Shown piece after piece: positions 24,740 to 35,436 of a DNA stretch of 64,000 nucleotides. Origin of the DNA: Perilla frutescens (taxonomy: Eukaryota; Streptophyta; Magnoliopsida; Lamiales; Lamiaceae); the NCBI GenBank assembly GCA_026008535.1, contig BRKX01000009.1, forward strand, positions 64,825,720 to 64,889,719, in the 5' to 3' direction. The first letter of the stretch is position 1; each line of letters starts with the position of its first letter. The notes below the pieces were generated by a model, which was given only the letters and a program-made list of their open reading frames with translations, did no database searches and was not told the DNA's origin. Position numbers and translations under genes: made by a program.

Positions 24740-25404
24740 AAATATGTTTGAATAGATATATATCAATATTCAAGAGCCAATGAGATCGCGTCACGTCAGC
24801 CCTAAATACTCCTACCTACAACTATAAATAGGGTTCTGTATGTCAGTTGCAAATCACAACACAAATTAGAGTTCAAAAATTTGAGAAAAAATTTCATAAG
24901 TGAAATTCTCTCAAATATTCAAAGCGTTCTTGCGACATTCAAAGATGTTCTTCACCAAATTCATCCCGAAGTCGGTGTTTGATCCATAAGTTCTCCATCA
25001 AATTCATCCCGAAGTCGGTGTTTGATCCATAAGCTAGACAGTATGGCGTTCTTTACCAAATCCATCATGAAGTCGGTGTTTGATCCATAAGTTCTTCACC
25101 AAATTCATCCCGAAGTTGGTGTTTAATCTATAAGCAGACAGTCTGGCGTTCTTCACCAAATTCATCCCGAAGTCAGCGTTTTATCCGGAAACAAGGCAAC
25201 AACCACCTGGATTAACGTTATCAAGTCCAAATACCAAGTCAGCAAGACAATCTGGCGTTCTTCACCAGCAACAACCATCTGGATTAACGTTATCAAGTCC
25301 AAATACCAAGTCAACAAGAAAGTCTGACGTTTTTCACCAAATTCATCCTGAAGTCAGCATTTGATCTTTGATCTCTGAATTAACGTTATCAAATCCAAAT
25401 ACAA
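24740..25404 (+). repeat. LTR-like promoter segment with a ~43 bp minisatellite
   Basis: A TATA-like CTATAAATAGG at about 24820-24831 is followed by a leader-like stretch and then (about 24945-25380) by five or more imperfect copies of a unit of the type TTCACCAAATTCATCCCGAA + GTCGGTGTTTGATCCATAAG, with a longer unit carrying GGATTAACGTTATCAAGTCC. A core promoter directly upstream of repeats is common in plant retrotransposon LTRs, but no partner LTR, PBS or coding part is visible. Confidence 0.45.
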
Positions 25405-25506
25405 AGTTACATTATAAATAATCAAATATATAAACATAAGTTTTGTAGGATTGTTGCCTAATAACATTCGTGACACTTAATCATATTTTATTACTTTTAC
25501 AATTAA
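25405..25506. repeat. Direct repeat, left copy (interrupted; partner at 27545-27695)
   Basis: ATAATCAAATATATAAACAT through TTGTTGCCTAATAACATTCG to TTATTACTTTTACAATTAA matches 27545-27650. In the partner the sequence continues directly into TAATTAGTCTATAAAATTGA. Here that continuation appears only at about 26385-26440, so roughly 870 bp interrupts the left copy. Confidence 0.7.
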
Positions 25507-25949
25507 TGGCTCGTTTGCTAGACAGTATGATATAATGTTGAATATGTTTGACATGAGACGTGTTATACCGTATAAAATATCAATATTATGTTTGTTTTAG
25601 TGTATTAAAATATACGTATTAATAATATATAGTTTTCTTGGATGTATTAGATTTTATATAAAATTTTAATTCCTAAAATATAGTTTAATTAGTTACCATA
25701 CATTGTGTAAATATTCTATAATAATATTTTTAATTAATACCTACAATGTTATTTTACTGTGTAATTTTTAATAATTATGTATGGTATTATATGTATTGTA
25801 CTATATATCCTGGGGTGTAATATGTTATACCATATAAATGGTTAAAACATGTCGGACAACCTGTGGTATTGAGAAGGTTGGTTAACACATGTTGCATGGT
25901 ATTATATGTATTGTACTATATATCCCGGGGTGTAATATGTTATACCATA

Positions 25950-26175
25950 TAAATGGTCAACACATGTCGGACGACCTGTGCATTGAGAAGGTTGATTAAC
26001 ACAAATGGTTAACATATGTCAGACGACCTGTGGTATTGAGAAGGTTGATTAACACAAATGGTTAACATATGTCAGACGACCTGTGGTATTGAGAAGGTTG
26101 ATTAACACAAATGGTTAACATATGTCGGATGACCTGTGGTATTGAGAAGGTTGATTAACACATGTCGGACGACAT
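25950..26175. repeat. 53 bp minisatellite, about four units
   Basis: The unit contains CAAATGGTTAACATATGTC + GACGACCTGTGGTATTGAGA + AGGTTGATTAACA, repeated head to tail with point differences at about 53 bp spacing (GACCTGTGGTATTGAGAAGG recurs). Confidence 0.85.
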
Positions 26176-26186
26176 GTGGTATTGAG

Positions 26187-26245
26187 AAGATTCGAACCTG
26201 TGACCTTTGGTCACCAAGCAACCTCACTCCACCACTATGCCATCG
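26187..26245 (-). repeat. tRNA-like SINE head 1 (Pol III A and B boxes)
   Basis: On the minus strand TGGCATAGTGG matches the Pol III A-box consensus TRGYNNARNGG and GGTTCGAATC matches the B-box, about 34 bases apart with a CTTGGTGACCAAAGGTCACA segment between. There is no complete tRNA cloverleaf, so this is a tRNA-derived SINE head. Downstream on that strand lies the 53 bp minisatellite. Confidence 0.6.
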
Positions 26246-26261
26246 ACCTGTGATATTGAGA

Positions 26262-26320
26262 AGATTTGAACCTGTGACCTTTGATCACCAAGCAACCCCA
26301 CTCCACCACTAGATCATCCC
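26262..26320 (-). repeat. tRNA-like SINE head 2
   Basis: A second copy of the same segment: TGATCTAGTGG (A-box with one mismatch), TTGCTTGGTGATCAAAGGTC, GGTTCAAATC. Tandem to head 1 at about 76 bp spacing. Confidence 0.55.
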
Positions 26321-26510
26321 CACCGAGACGATATAATAGATATATAATACAACTTTATACTACATAACAAATAAACCCTAAGTGTTTAATTAGTCTCACC
26401 CTTTGTAAAATTGAATCAACTTGACTAAATCGAAATTTGAACTTATAGTGAATGAAAACAAAGATGATCAACTACACTTTATGTTGACGCTGATATATTA
26501 TTTTAAACGA

Positions 26511-27165
26511 GGGTTCGGGGTCACTTAGTCACTTGAGTATTTTTTGAGGCACGCATTGCCCGCTCTTTAGTTATTTGATCCATTTAGTCCTCTTTATTTT
26601 CTTAAATGATTCAAAATGTTAACATTATTAATAAACGCACATTAATACTATTTTTTTACATATTTTTACACACAAATTTACAATTAATCAAAATTGCAAT
26701 AAATTAACAAATTATGATTAATAATTAATAAAATAACAAATACCCACAAATTTATTAATAGATTAATTAACGCATAATAATAATAATAATAATAATATAA
26801 TATGAAAAACTCGATATTTATATAATATATATATTGAGATAATTTATAAAATTATTTTAATTTTAAAACTATCATCATCGTATTTCAAAATTACAATTAA
26901 GTGTCCGATTCTATTTTCAACGGTAAAATAAACTCACAAATCAATTAATATCACTATATAATTACTTTTGACGATAAGAATCAAAGCAAATCTTAAATTC
27001 ATAAGTTTTGCTCCCTTTCAAAATATTAAATTATCATAAACGAAAACTCGATATCTATTGTAGAATTCATCATTGAATCATCAAATTTTAAAATTCAAAA
27101 TTTTATAAATTATCTCGATATATATATATACACATATGTATTATAAATATTGAATTTTTCATATT

Positions 27166-27202
<37 letters not shown>

Positions 27203-27473
27203 GTGTTAATTATTTTATTAATAAATTTGTGGGTATTTATTATTTTATTAATTATCAACCATACTTTATTAATTTGTAGCAAATTTTGGTTAATTGTAAA
27301 ATTGTGTAAAAGTATGTGGAAAAATTATAGTATGAGAGAAAAATGTGTGTTAATACATATTTGTTAATGACGCTAACTTATGAGTCATTTTAGAAAGTTG
27401 ACGAGACTAAATGGATCAAATAGTCAAAAAAAGAGGCAATATGAATCTCTTTTAAACAAAAGGGCCTCAACCC
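26511..27473. mobile_element. Foldback/MULE-like element with ~400 bp arms
   Basis: Left arm (about 26511-26930) and right arm (about 27060-27473) are inverted copies: GACTAAATGGATCAAATAGT on the right mirrors TTGATCCATTTAGTCCTCTT on the left. The arms include AAATTTGTGGGTATTTATTA, a TTA/TAA-repeat microsatellite (26780-26800; 27164-27202) and a (TA)n tract. Ends GGGTTCGGGG and CCTCAACCC. Flanks TTTAAACGA (26502-26510) and TTTAAACAA (27474-27482) look like a 9 bp target duplication with one change. No transposase. Confidence 0.75.
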
Positions 27474-27761
27474 TTTAAACAATATGTATTTATAACACCG
27501 TGGATACGAATATTTGCATCTACAACTAATGACTTTGTTATAAATAAACAGCATAAATAATCAAATATATGATCATAAGTTATGTAGGCTTGTTGCCTAA
27601 TATTATTCGTGACGCCCAATCGTATTTTATTACTTTTAAAATTAAAAGTATCTAATTAGTCTATAAAATTGAATCAACTTTACTAAATCGAAATATATTT
27701 TAAACAATATGTATTTATAACAACGTGTGTATGAATATTTGCATCTACAATTAGATATGAA
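27474..27761. repeat. Short tandem duplication plus right copy of the interrupted repeat
   Basis: TTTAAACAATATGTATTTAT followed by an AACACCGTG-like word and GAATATTTGCATCTACAA occurs at 27474-27528 and again at 27707-27761. Between them (about 27545-27695) is the uninterrupted copy of the repeat at 25405-25506. Confidence 0.7.
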
Positions 27762-27954
27762 CACATTCAATGTCATTTATTATTAGCAGCAATCATATTT
27801 ACAAATTCACGTGTATAAATATCTTCACATAATTACATTACCATGATCATAGTCATTCATTATGCGATAATTAATTTTGATTATTGTATTCACGGTCGAT
27901 GTTATCTGATCGAATAAAAAAAGATTTGATTTTAACAAACCTAAATATGAATTT

Positions 27955-28565
27955 TTTTTTGGATAATTTCACTTTTAGTCTCATTAGAATCGGATCAAAA
28001 CACTTTTGGTCTCGTATCTTACGTTTTTTGTCGCATAGTTTATTAGCCCGACACTTTTGGTCCAAAGTATTTTTTCTTCGACATTTTTAGTCCTAAAACT
28101 AACAGCATGTTTTTTCTTATATTTTATTTGGCGTTTTTTTTCCTGTATATTTTGTCGAGAATTTTGCTGAACAAAAACCGTATATTGGTAAGAAGTTGAA
28201 ATGATTTTATTAGGCATTTTGCTGGATATTTATTGGGATTTTACTTGATATTTTGTTGAATATTTTACTGAAAATTTTCGAGATATTATGTTATTTTGTT
28301 GGGTATTTACTTAATTTTTTGCTAGATATTTTCATTTTTTTTCTTAATGATTTACTGAAAAAATGAAGCCATAATATCATTTGAATAAATAAATAATTAT
28401 ATACACACACACACACACACATGTACTACACTTGAGACTAAAAATGTTTAAAAAAAAACACTTGAGACCAAAAGTGTCGAGCCAATAAATTATGAGACAA
28501 AAACGTAAAATATGGGACCAAAAGTATTTTGACCTTATTAAAGTGGAAGTAAAAGTGAAATTCTC
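27955..28565. mobile_element. MITE with ~135 bp TIRs
   Basis: Left arm (about 27958-28095) contains TTTCACTTTTAGTCTCATTA, AACACTTTTGGTCTCGTATC and GACACTTTTGGTCC; the right arm (about 28430-28560) is its inverted copy (GGGACCAAAAGTATTTTGAC, GAAATTCTC). The interior 28150-28345 is a degenerate repeat of TTTTGCTGGATATTT-like words. A run of 12 C (28565-28576) borders the right end. Confidence 0.7.
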
Positions 28566-28596
28566 CCCCCCCCCCCTTTATTTCTAATGTCTCAAT

Positions 28597-29091
28597 TAGG
28601 GCTGTAAATGAACAGAGCTGCTCGCGAGCTATTCGGAGTTCGGCTCGAAAAAAGCTCGTTCGTTTTCTAAACGAGTCGAGCTCGAGCCTCAAACCGAGCT
28701 TGATAAAATTTTCAAGCCGAGCTTGAATATATTAGTATTCGGCTTGGCCAGCTCGCGAACATGTTCAAGCTCGAGCTTTAATCAAACATGTTCATGAATA
28801 TTATAAATAATTCAAATGGGTAAATAAAATAAGCTATTTTTTTTCAAACTCGAACTCGAATATGTAAATTAAACGAGCTTTTTTACAAGTATTCGAGCTC
28901 AGGCTCGTTTAGTAAATTTTCGAGCATTTCACGAATCGAGCTCGAACCGAATTCGAAGATGACAAATATTTATCGAGGTGAGCTTGAACAAGAGAAAAAA
29001 AGCTCAAATCGAGCTCGAGCTTAAATATTCCTTAACGAACCGAGCTCGAGCATCAGGGTGTTCTACTCGATTCGGTTCGTTTAGAGCCCTA
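28597..29091. mobile_element. hAT-type MITE with 8 bp target duplication
   Basis: Terminal inverted repeats TAGGGCTGTAAATGAAC (28597) and, read from the right end, TAGGGCTCTAAACGAAC. Flanked by GTCTCAAT on both sides (28589-28596 and 29092-29099), exactly the 8 bp duplication of hAT elements. The 495 bp body is dense in GAGCTCGAG/GCTCGAGC palindromic words and has no coding frame. Confidence 0.88.
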
Positions 29092-29099
29092 GTCTCAAT

Positions 29100-29849
29100 T
29101 GATTAATTTTGGTGCTGGGGTTTGGGCTGACTACGGGCCGTGAATTCGGATATTCAAACAAATCGGGAAAGCCCGAATTTTTAGCTCGACTCTTTGATCA
29201 CGTGCAAATCACGTGACAATTCAGCCATGGCGATTTTTGTTTCTCGCTGGAAGTCTGCCGAAGTATTATCCCCACACTCTTTCATCGCATCTTTCAATCT
29301 CTGCAGAACCTCACACTCACAGTTCTGATCATATATCTATAAATTCAACGCTTCTTATTGAAGATTTCGAGTCTTTTTACCGCATGGGTTATTGTCTGTG
29401 TCAGATATTTTTCTTGATATCGAAGCAAAACTTGTAATTTATTGGGAAAATCAGAAAAACGAGAAGGTAAATGGAAATCTGGGATTTCGTTTACGCCGCA
29501 TAAAGATTCGATACGGAGGAAAAGTTGAGTTTTTTACTGATGAGTGACAGTATACTCCAGCAATTGGTGTGTGTTGTGCGCTTTTTCTCAAGGCAGTCTG
29601 AGAGAGAGAGAGAGACGATAGTTTTACACTTTTACTGATAAGTCGTAGCATGTGTTGTGCTGTTTGTGTTATTTTGTCAAGATTCAGCTTGATAGACTAG
29701 ATTGAGTGAGAAAAGTTGAGGTTTTTATTGTAACCAGACTAAGCTTCAGCAATTGGTGTGTGTTGTGTGTGTGTTTTTTCCCCTCAAAATTTAGCTGAAA
29801 GGGGTCCAGAATTTATTGTTTAGTTGTCTTACATGAAAAGGAAATACGA
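29100..29849 (+). promoter_or_regulatory. Promoter and leader side of the SDR gene
   Basis: Includes CACGTG at about 29210 (a G-box core in ATCACGTGACA). The words CAGCAATTGGTGTGTGTTGT occur at about 29558 and again at about 29745, indicating an internal duplication of about 187 bp. A GA tract is at 29598-29614. No strong coding exon upstream of 29850, though a non-coding first exon is possible. Confidence 0.4.
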
Positions 29850-32584
29850 ATGGAAGTAGTGAAAATTGTGGTTGAGATTTTTGGTTTTATGTACAATGCT
29901 GAGTTCTGGAGAATGTCAGTGTTCTGGACAGTTTCTCTCATATTTTCCTATTTGAAGTTATTCTATCAAAGCTTATTCTCCCCAATATCGATGTGTTACA
30001 CTCGTTGTTCGCCAAAAGACTCGACTTTCGCCACCAAGTTGGTGCCAAGGCCTGTCTGCATAATAACTGGGGTATTTTAGTGCATTTGAGTGATGAAGAT
30101 TATTGTTGTTTATATTGTCGTAGTCATCTTTTTGCTGAGTGTTGATGTGTTATGTGCATTTCAGGCCACGTCGGGTTTGGGTGCTGCTGCTGCATATGCT
30201 CTCTCAAAGGAGGGATTTTATGTTGTTCTTGGTAATCTGTCTTATCACTTTTTAGGGATGTATAGTTGGTTGAATATTGAAAAACTTGTATGTTCTAGAT
30301 TTCGTTTGTGGGATTTGTTGTTTGTTTGAAGGAATTCATGAAGAAATAGTTTTGGCTTCTTGCCCTTTGTAAGCTTCCCTTTTATACATCAATATTCATA
30401 GTTTTTCGAAGTTAAGTCATATGATATTTTCTTCATAATTGTGGTTAATTCTATGGCCCCAACTTGTAGACCATATTGTCTCTTTTGCTGGTTTGTTGTG
30501 AGTTGAATATACTTTTATAGTTTTATTCTCATACTTGCAGTTGGAAGATCATCTGAGCTCTTATCTAAGGTGCAGAACCTTCAACTCCATTCTTTTCCGA
30601 ATTCATAAACTGGTCTCATTATGATGTTTAATTTTTTATCAATATGTGCTTCAGGTTATATCTGATATCAAGAGTCGAAACCATGATGCTTGTCTGAAAG
30701 CTTTTGAGGTTAATCTGTCTTCCTTCACATCAATCCTCGAGTTCAAACACTCACTTCAGCAATGGCTACGGGATTCGAACATGCATTTGTCTGTTCAACT
30801 CCTGATAAACAATGCTGGGATCCTGGCAACATCACGTAGATTTACTTCTGAAGGATACGATCAGTTATTATTCTTGAAATACTTCACTCTAATTTGTTTT
30901 AATATGATCCCTTCATATTCACTCTAACATAAAATGTAGAAGAAATAGCTTGAGTGACACTTTGTCCTTTCAAATAATTTAAACCCATAGATCCTAATGC
31001 TTTATGCTTTTCGGCCCCGCAGGGGGTTGGGGGGTGCAGGGGAGGAAGCACCTCTGGCATATCTGTGCTTTGTTTCTTATGCATACGTTTTCTTGAATTG
31101 ATAAAAAAATCATAAAATCTATTTTCTAGTGTGGAAAACTTGATTTTCACTTTCTTATGCAACAAATACAGAATTTGTGTGATTCTGAAGAAAGGTGGAC
31201 AAGGATTCACTAGTATTTATAATTTGCAGGATGCTTGCTACAAATTATGTTGGTGCATTTTGTCTTACCAAAGTTCTACTTCCCCTTCTTGAAAATAGCC
31301 CCATTCCTTCTCGTGTGGTCAATGTCACATCATTTACTCATCGAAATGGTAAGATCCTGGCAGGCCTGACCTTCTCTCTCTCATGACACATACATATGTC
31401 GTTCCATGTTTTTCTTGATTCTTTTTCATCCCCAGTTAGTTGCAGGCAGGCTGACAAAGAAACCGTGTCCGGGAAGTTCTTTTTGAAATCAAAGGATTAC
31501 CCATATGCACGCATTTATGAGTATTCTAAACGTGAGCATGTTTATATCGGTGTAAGTCAAGAGTTTATTCTTGCCTACTCTGATGCTAATATTTCGTCAT
31601 CCAACAGTATGCATACTACTCTTCTCATACGAGCTTCACCGAAAAGTTGGCCTAATGAAGAAATCTCAACATCTATCAGTTGTGTAAGTATTCAGCTGTA
31701 AAAAAGTGTTTCTAGATATTATGTTGTTTATTATCAGGCTTGCAGTGTACAAATTTGTGGGAATCACGGGTTTTTTTTATCTAATAATCTTCACTTGTGA
31801 AACAATCTAAAGAAGATAAATCAATCGAGCAGTCATGATCGAATGGCTCCTTCCTCTGCACCTTTTGCTTGCTGTGAGCTTATATATTCATAGTCCATTG
31901 ATGGGTCGTCACTCATCAGTTCTCCACTATTCTTTCAGTAATTTTCTGATTTATTTCCATTTTTAGTGCTGCGGATCCTGGAGCAGTGCAAACCAACATC
32001 ATGCGGGAGATTCCTTCATCTGTTTCAACTATGGCTTTCACAGCAATGAAACTCTTAGGTGTTCTTCAGTCCTCTGAAACTGGCATAGGCGCTATTATTG
32101 ATGCAGCACTGGCACCTCCAGTAAGTATTCGAACTCAAAATCCTCTACGGGATTGTGTCGTGCTCTGCACTGTTCTCCTCTGCTTATCACCCTCCCCCCA
32201 ACCCAACTTGCCACTACAGAATATTATTGCTGTTTGTTTCATTGAACAAATCAATGGTAATCATCGTGTTATTGAGTAGAGATATGAGGAATCCGCTATT
32301 TTTTTTTTTGTAAAATCGGGCACATACGTACTTGGCACCATCTTGTCCAATGCTGCTGCTGGTTCTATCAACCTTAATCACTGTAAATCTTTCAGGAAGT
32401 ATCGGGAGTCTACTTTTTCGGAGGGAAAGGTCGAAGTCTGAATTCTTCCGTGCTCTCTTATGATGCCAAGCTCGCAAAGGATCTTTGGGATGCTTCCTGC
32501 ACCCTGTTTGAAGAACTGCAGCTGGCTTCTCGGGCAGACGGGGTTCGTGCAGTTCATGACGACGGAACTGTTGTTCCAGATTAA
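29850..32584 (+). CDS. Short-chain dehydrogenase/reductase, membrane-anchored WWOX/retinol-dehydrogenase-like
   Basis: NAD(P)-dependent oxidoreductase of the classical SDR fold; substrate not predictable. Nine exons: 29850-30071, 30165-30231, 30541-30569, 30655-30863, 31230-31348, 31436-31531, 31608-31683, 31967-32120, 32396-32584; phases agree, 1,161 bp, 386 residues. Residues 22-45 form a likely N-terminal membrane segment (MSVFWTVSLIFSYLKLFYQS). The cofactor motif TGATSGLG spans the exon 1-2 junction, NNAG is intact in LLINNAGILA, the catalytic Ser is in VVNVTSFTHRN, and the YxxxK pair is YEYSK at the end of exon 6. AADPGAVQTNIMRE is the post-catalytic PG motif. All catalytic residues are present, so activity is plausible. 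The start is the first Met in a continuous frame with the hydrophobic segment. Confidence 0.88.
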
Positions 32585-33025
32585 CCAAGAAAACCAAATG
32601 ATATAACCAGATTTGTACCTCTGTAGATGCAATGTAATAAAAAAGTTAGAAGTAACTATGCATTATGTATGCAGCATTCTTGTACTAATTTTCGTTACTC
32701 GAAGAAATGAGAATATTTCTTAGTATTTGATTGTGTTTAATTTGCACCGTCTTATTTTATCAATGCACGTCATGTCATGCCACGTAAGTTAATTGCAATA
32801 CGAAATCGAAGTCATCTTCTCTCTCATCTTTTCAAGAATGAGAAAGAGAGAGATGATAGATCTACAAACTTGGAAAATCACAAAACTAAGCTCTATCAAT
32901 GTCCCAAAATAGCATAGTATCTCATTTTGAAGAAAGTTTTACACTTAAGAAAGAAATCTATGTGGGCCACTTGTTAAGACAGTTGAAACCTTTTTGTTTA
33001 GCTTATAACAGGATCTCTCTTTTGT

Positions 33026-33058
<33 letters not shown>

Positions 33059-33463
33059 CTTTTTTTCGACGATGTACCATGTAACAGTGAAAGACAAACA
33101 AAAGAAAAAGAAGAGGATGCCATAACAACAGCAGCAACATATATTATACATATCTATATTTGTATAATTGATAAACTGAAATCCACATCTGAAAACAGAT
33201 TGCCTCTTGCCTTTTCATTCCCTATTTGGGCATCAAGTTTTCCTACAAACTAATGCCTCCTTCCTTAAGTTTTCTCACATTCTCTCTTCATTGCAAGAAA
33301 TTGATGATTCTCCACACTTTATTCTATATAAACTCGACGAAGCCAATGGAGGTAGCTTCTGCATTCAGACACCATAATTCTTGCTTCTCCCGTTCAATAA
33401 AGCCCGGCTCCCTCAACGTTACTCCCAGGCGAAGACGGGTTCTGTTTCAAGAGATTTCGAGCT
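32585..33463 (+). other. SDR 3' flank, X8-gene promoter and leader
   Basis: AATAAA-like signals at about 32634, an imperfect CT/GA hairpin at about 32812-32860, and a CT run at 33028-33056. The stretch just upstream of 33464 is likely leader of the next gene. No other coding sequence. Confidence 0.45.
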
Positions 33464-35017
33464 ATGGAGGGCAGAATAGCTCATCACACAATGCTACTTT
33501 TCTTGTGTTTTCTCTTCATGTCAGGTTATCTCTCTCAATGCCTTAATCTTGTCAAAAAAAAAAAAAAGTGGCACTGTTTGTTTGTTCTGTCTCGTTATAC
33601 CTCATATCGATGTTTTTTAAGGAAAACTCTCACAAAATATGCTACATGTCAAAATGTTTTGGCCTCATTTAGGCACAAAAAATGCAGAAAACACACACAC
33701 AACATCAATGAGAGGGACCCAAGAGGTGTTTGTGTTTCCATCATCATCAGTGGTTGTGCAGAGAGATACCGAGCAAGGGAACATACCGGTGGTGAATCCA
33801 ACCACACCAGGGACCACTCCTATTGTGAATCCGACGAGCCCCGTCCCCGTCCCTCCCATCCCACCTGCAACGACGGGGCCTTACCCGACTGCCCCGGGCT
33901 CAACGGGTGGTTCTTGGTGCATAGCCAACCCCACAGCCTCACAGACAGCTCTGCAAGTGGCTCTGGACTATGCTTGTGGATATGGAGGCACTGACTGCTC
34001 CGCCATCCAACCAAACGGGCCGTGTTGGGATCCCAACACGGTGGCTGACCACGCCTCGTATGCTTTCAACGACTACTACCAGAAGAACCCAGTCCCCACG
34101 AGCTGTGTCTTCGGAGGAGCAGCACAGCTCACCAACACTGATCCAAGTAAGATCATGATCTCCTGAATTTTTTTTATTTTTTTATGTAGATGAATTGTAC
34201 CATATCTTCGCCTTATCCGTGCCACATTGCCTCAGGCCGCGGCAACTGCCACTTTGCAGCGCCTACGAGCACGCCCGCAATGCCTCCGCCCACGCCCATG
34301 CCGCCCCCAGCCACACCCATGGTCCAGCCACCTCCTAGGTAAACCACTCGGCTAGTTTAATTCAATAATTTGCATCACAGGCCTAGAGCTGTCAATTCGG
34401 GCCACCCGGTCCGAGCCCCATCGGGCCGTGTCAACAAAATACGGCCCGGCCCGAAAACTGCACGGTTTTGATTTTCAGCAGCTGATCCATCCGAAAAGCG
34501 GGCTCGGGCTTATCGCTGAATTCCGGCCCGGCCCATTTCGATCTCTAGATTTAGTGCAAGTGTGAAGTATTTGATTTTTTTCTCCTATAATTCAATAACT
34601 TGCATCAGTGCCAGAGCTGTCGATTCAGGCTGTGCCAAAGAACCTGGCCCGGCCCGAAACCATCCGTTTGTTTTATGCCAGACGGTCCGCCCTAAAAGCG
34701 GGCCCACTTTGGTGGCGATTTGTGGCCCGGTCCGAGCCCGAGCCCGGCCCATTTGACAGTGATTTATTAAGCACACATGTGAAGTATTTGAAATTTTTTT
34801 TCTTTTTTTTTTTTTCCAATGCAGCCCAACAATGCCCTACACACCGGGCGGGGACAGTGGGGACACCGGCTCTAGTACTCAACCGATAGACGGGGACTAC
34901 GGGGCTGAGCCAACGGGCGAGCCTAGCTCAGCGGAGACACCATCCGCCAACCTTGGTTTGGTGATCATCACCATTTGTTGCCTAGTGATGCCTCTAGCCA
35001 TGGCCATTCATGTCTAA
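33464..35017 (+). CDS. X8 (CBM43) domain protein, GPI-anchored, PDCB-like
   Basis: Secreted protein with a single X8 domain, the beta-1,3-glucan (callose) binding module of plasmodesmal callose-binding proteins and related GPI proteins. Four exons: 33464-33524, 33673-34146, 34236-34338, 34825-35017; 831 bp, 276 residues. Exon 1 encodes a signal peptide (MLLFLCFLFMS). A Pro/Thr-rich linker (NPTTPGTTPIVNPTSPVPVP) precedes the X8 domain, from GGSWCIANP to RGNCHF. Its six Cys lie in WCIANP, YACGYG, TDCSA, GPCWDP, TSCVFG and GNCHF. After a second Pro/Met-rich linker comes a Ser/Gly/Glu-rich stretch and a hydrophobic tail (LGLVIITICCLVMPLAMAI), the pattern of a GPI-attachment signal. No glycosidase domain, so binding rather than hydrolysis is expected. 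Intron 3 carries two MITE copies. Confidence 0.88.
34359..34800. repeat. Tandem pair of GC-rich MITE-like segments in X8 intron 3
   Basis: A unit of about 230 bp, starting AATTCAATAATTTGCATCA and ending GTGTGAAGTATTTGA, occurs twice in a row. Each holds a GC-rich core rich in GGCCCGGCCCG, bounded by GAGCTGTCAATTCGGGC on the left and, in copy 2, GCCCATTTGACAGT on the right, an imperfect inverted repeat of hAT-MITE type. The core is far more GC-rich than the surrounding intron. Confidence 0.7.
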
Positions 35018-35436
35018 AAAGGCGAAAGACGACGTCCGATCTCTCGCTGCTGTCTTCACGACGATCGAGCTAGCAACAACGCCCAAGATACGCGAAATTT
35101 TTGAGGCAGAGGATGATGCAGCCACCACAAAACTCAAGGCCTTGAACGTATGATCATGTAGAAAGTTTGAGTAGTGAGAGGAAAGAAATGTTTCTAAGTG
35201 TTAGTTTCTTAGTTGCTTCAGATTTACCAAGTTAATAAAGCATTTCTAGACACGAATATAGATCATGTAGCTGTGTAAGCTTAGTGAAGAGATGTAGCAA
35301 CTAGGGATAAAGAAGACTAATAAACTACATTCACCACGAGATATGCAGATCGATTTAACTGCACGAGATTCTCTATTTCAAATTGATCATGTCCGTCGGC
35401 GGACGAGGTTCTCTAGTTCAAATTGCGTTTTCCATC
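35018..35436 (+). other. X8-gene 3' flank
   Basis: Likely 3' UTR to roughly 35240 (AATAAAGCATTTCT at about 35234), then spacer in which a GAGATTCTCTATTTCAAATTG-like phrase recurs (about 35368 and 35409). No gene. Confidence 0.45.

Larger units (their letters stand above)
25507..26380. mobile_element. Insertion with imperfect TIRs, carrying a minisatellite and SINE-like heads
   Basis: The interrupting DNA starts GGCTCGTTTGCTAGACAGTA; the reverse complement of its right end reads GGGTTTATTTGTTATGTAGTA, an imperfect inverted repeat resembling hAT- or PIF-type ends. Inside is a duplicated segment (ATATGTATTGTACTATATAT at about 25790 and 25905), a 53 bp minisatellite, and two tRNA-like segments. 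No protein. Confidence 0.5.

Noticed and set aside
25950..26175. CRISPR-like array
   Set aside because: The regular 53 bp units are contiguous with no unique spacers, in a plant genome; this is a minisatellite.
26187..26320. Functional tRNA genes
   Set aside because: A and B boxes are present, but no complete acceptor stem or anticodon arm can be paired, so these are SINE-type tRNA-derived heads.
31905..31925. Second CTGATGAG-like word (minus strand) as another hammerhead
   Set aside because: It is not followed by a stem and GAAA within a plausible distance, and there is no stem I hairpin before it. The same holds for the word at about 29535.
33464..33994. 176-codon frame starting at the X8 gene ATG
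   Set aside because: It reads through intron 1. The spliced model joins 33524 to 33673 and gives the X8 domain in the right frame.
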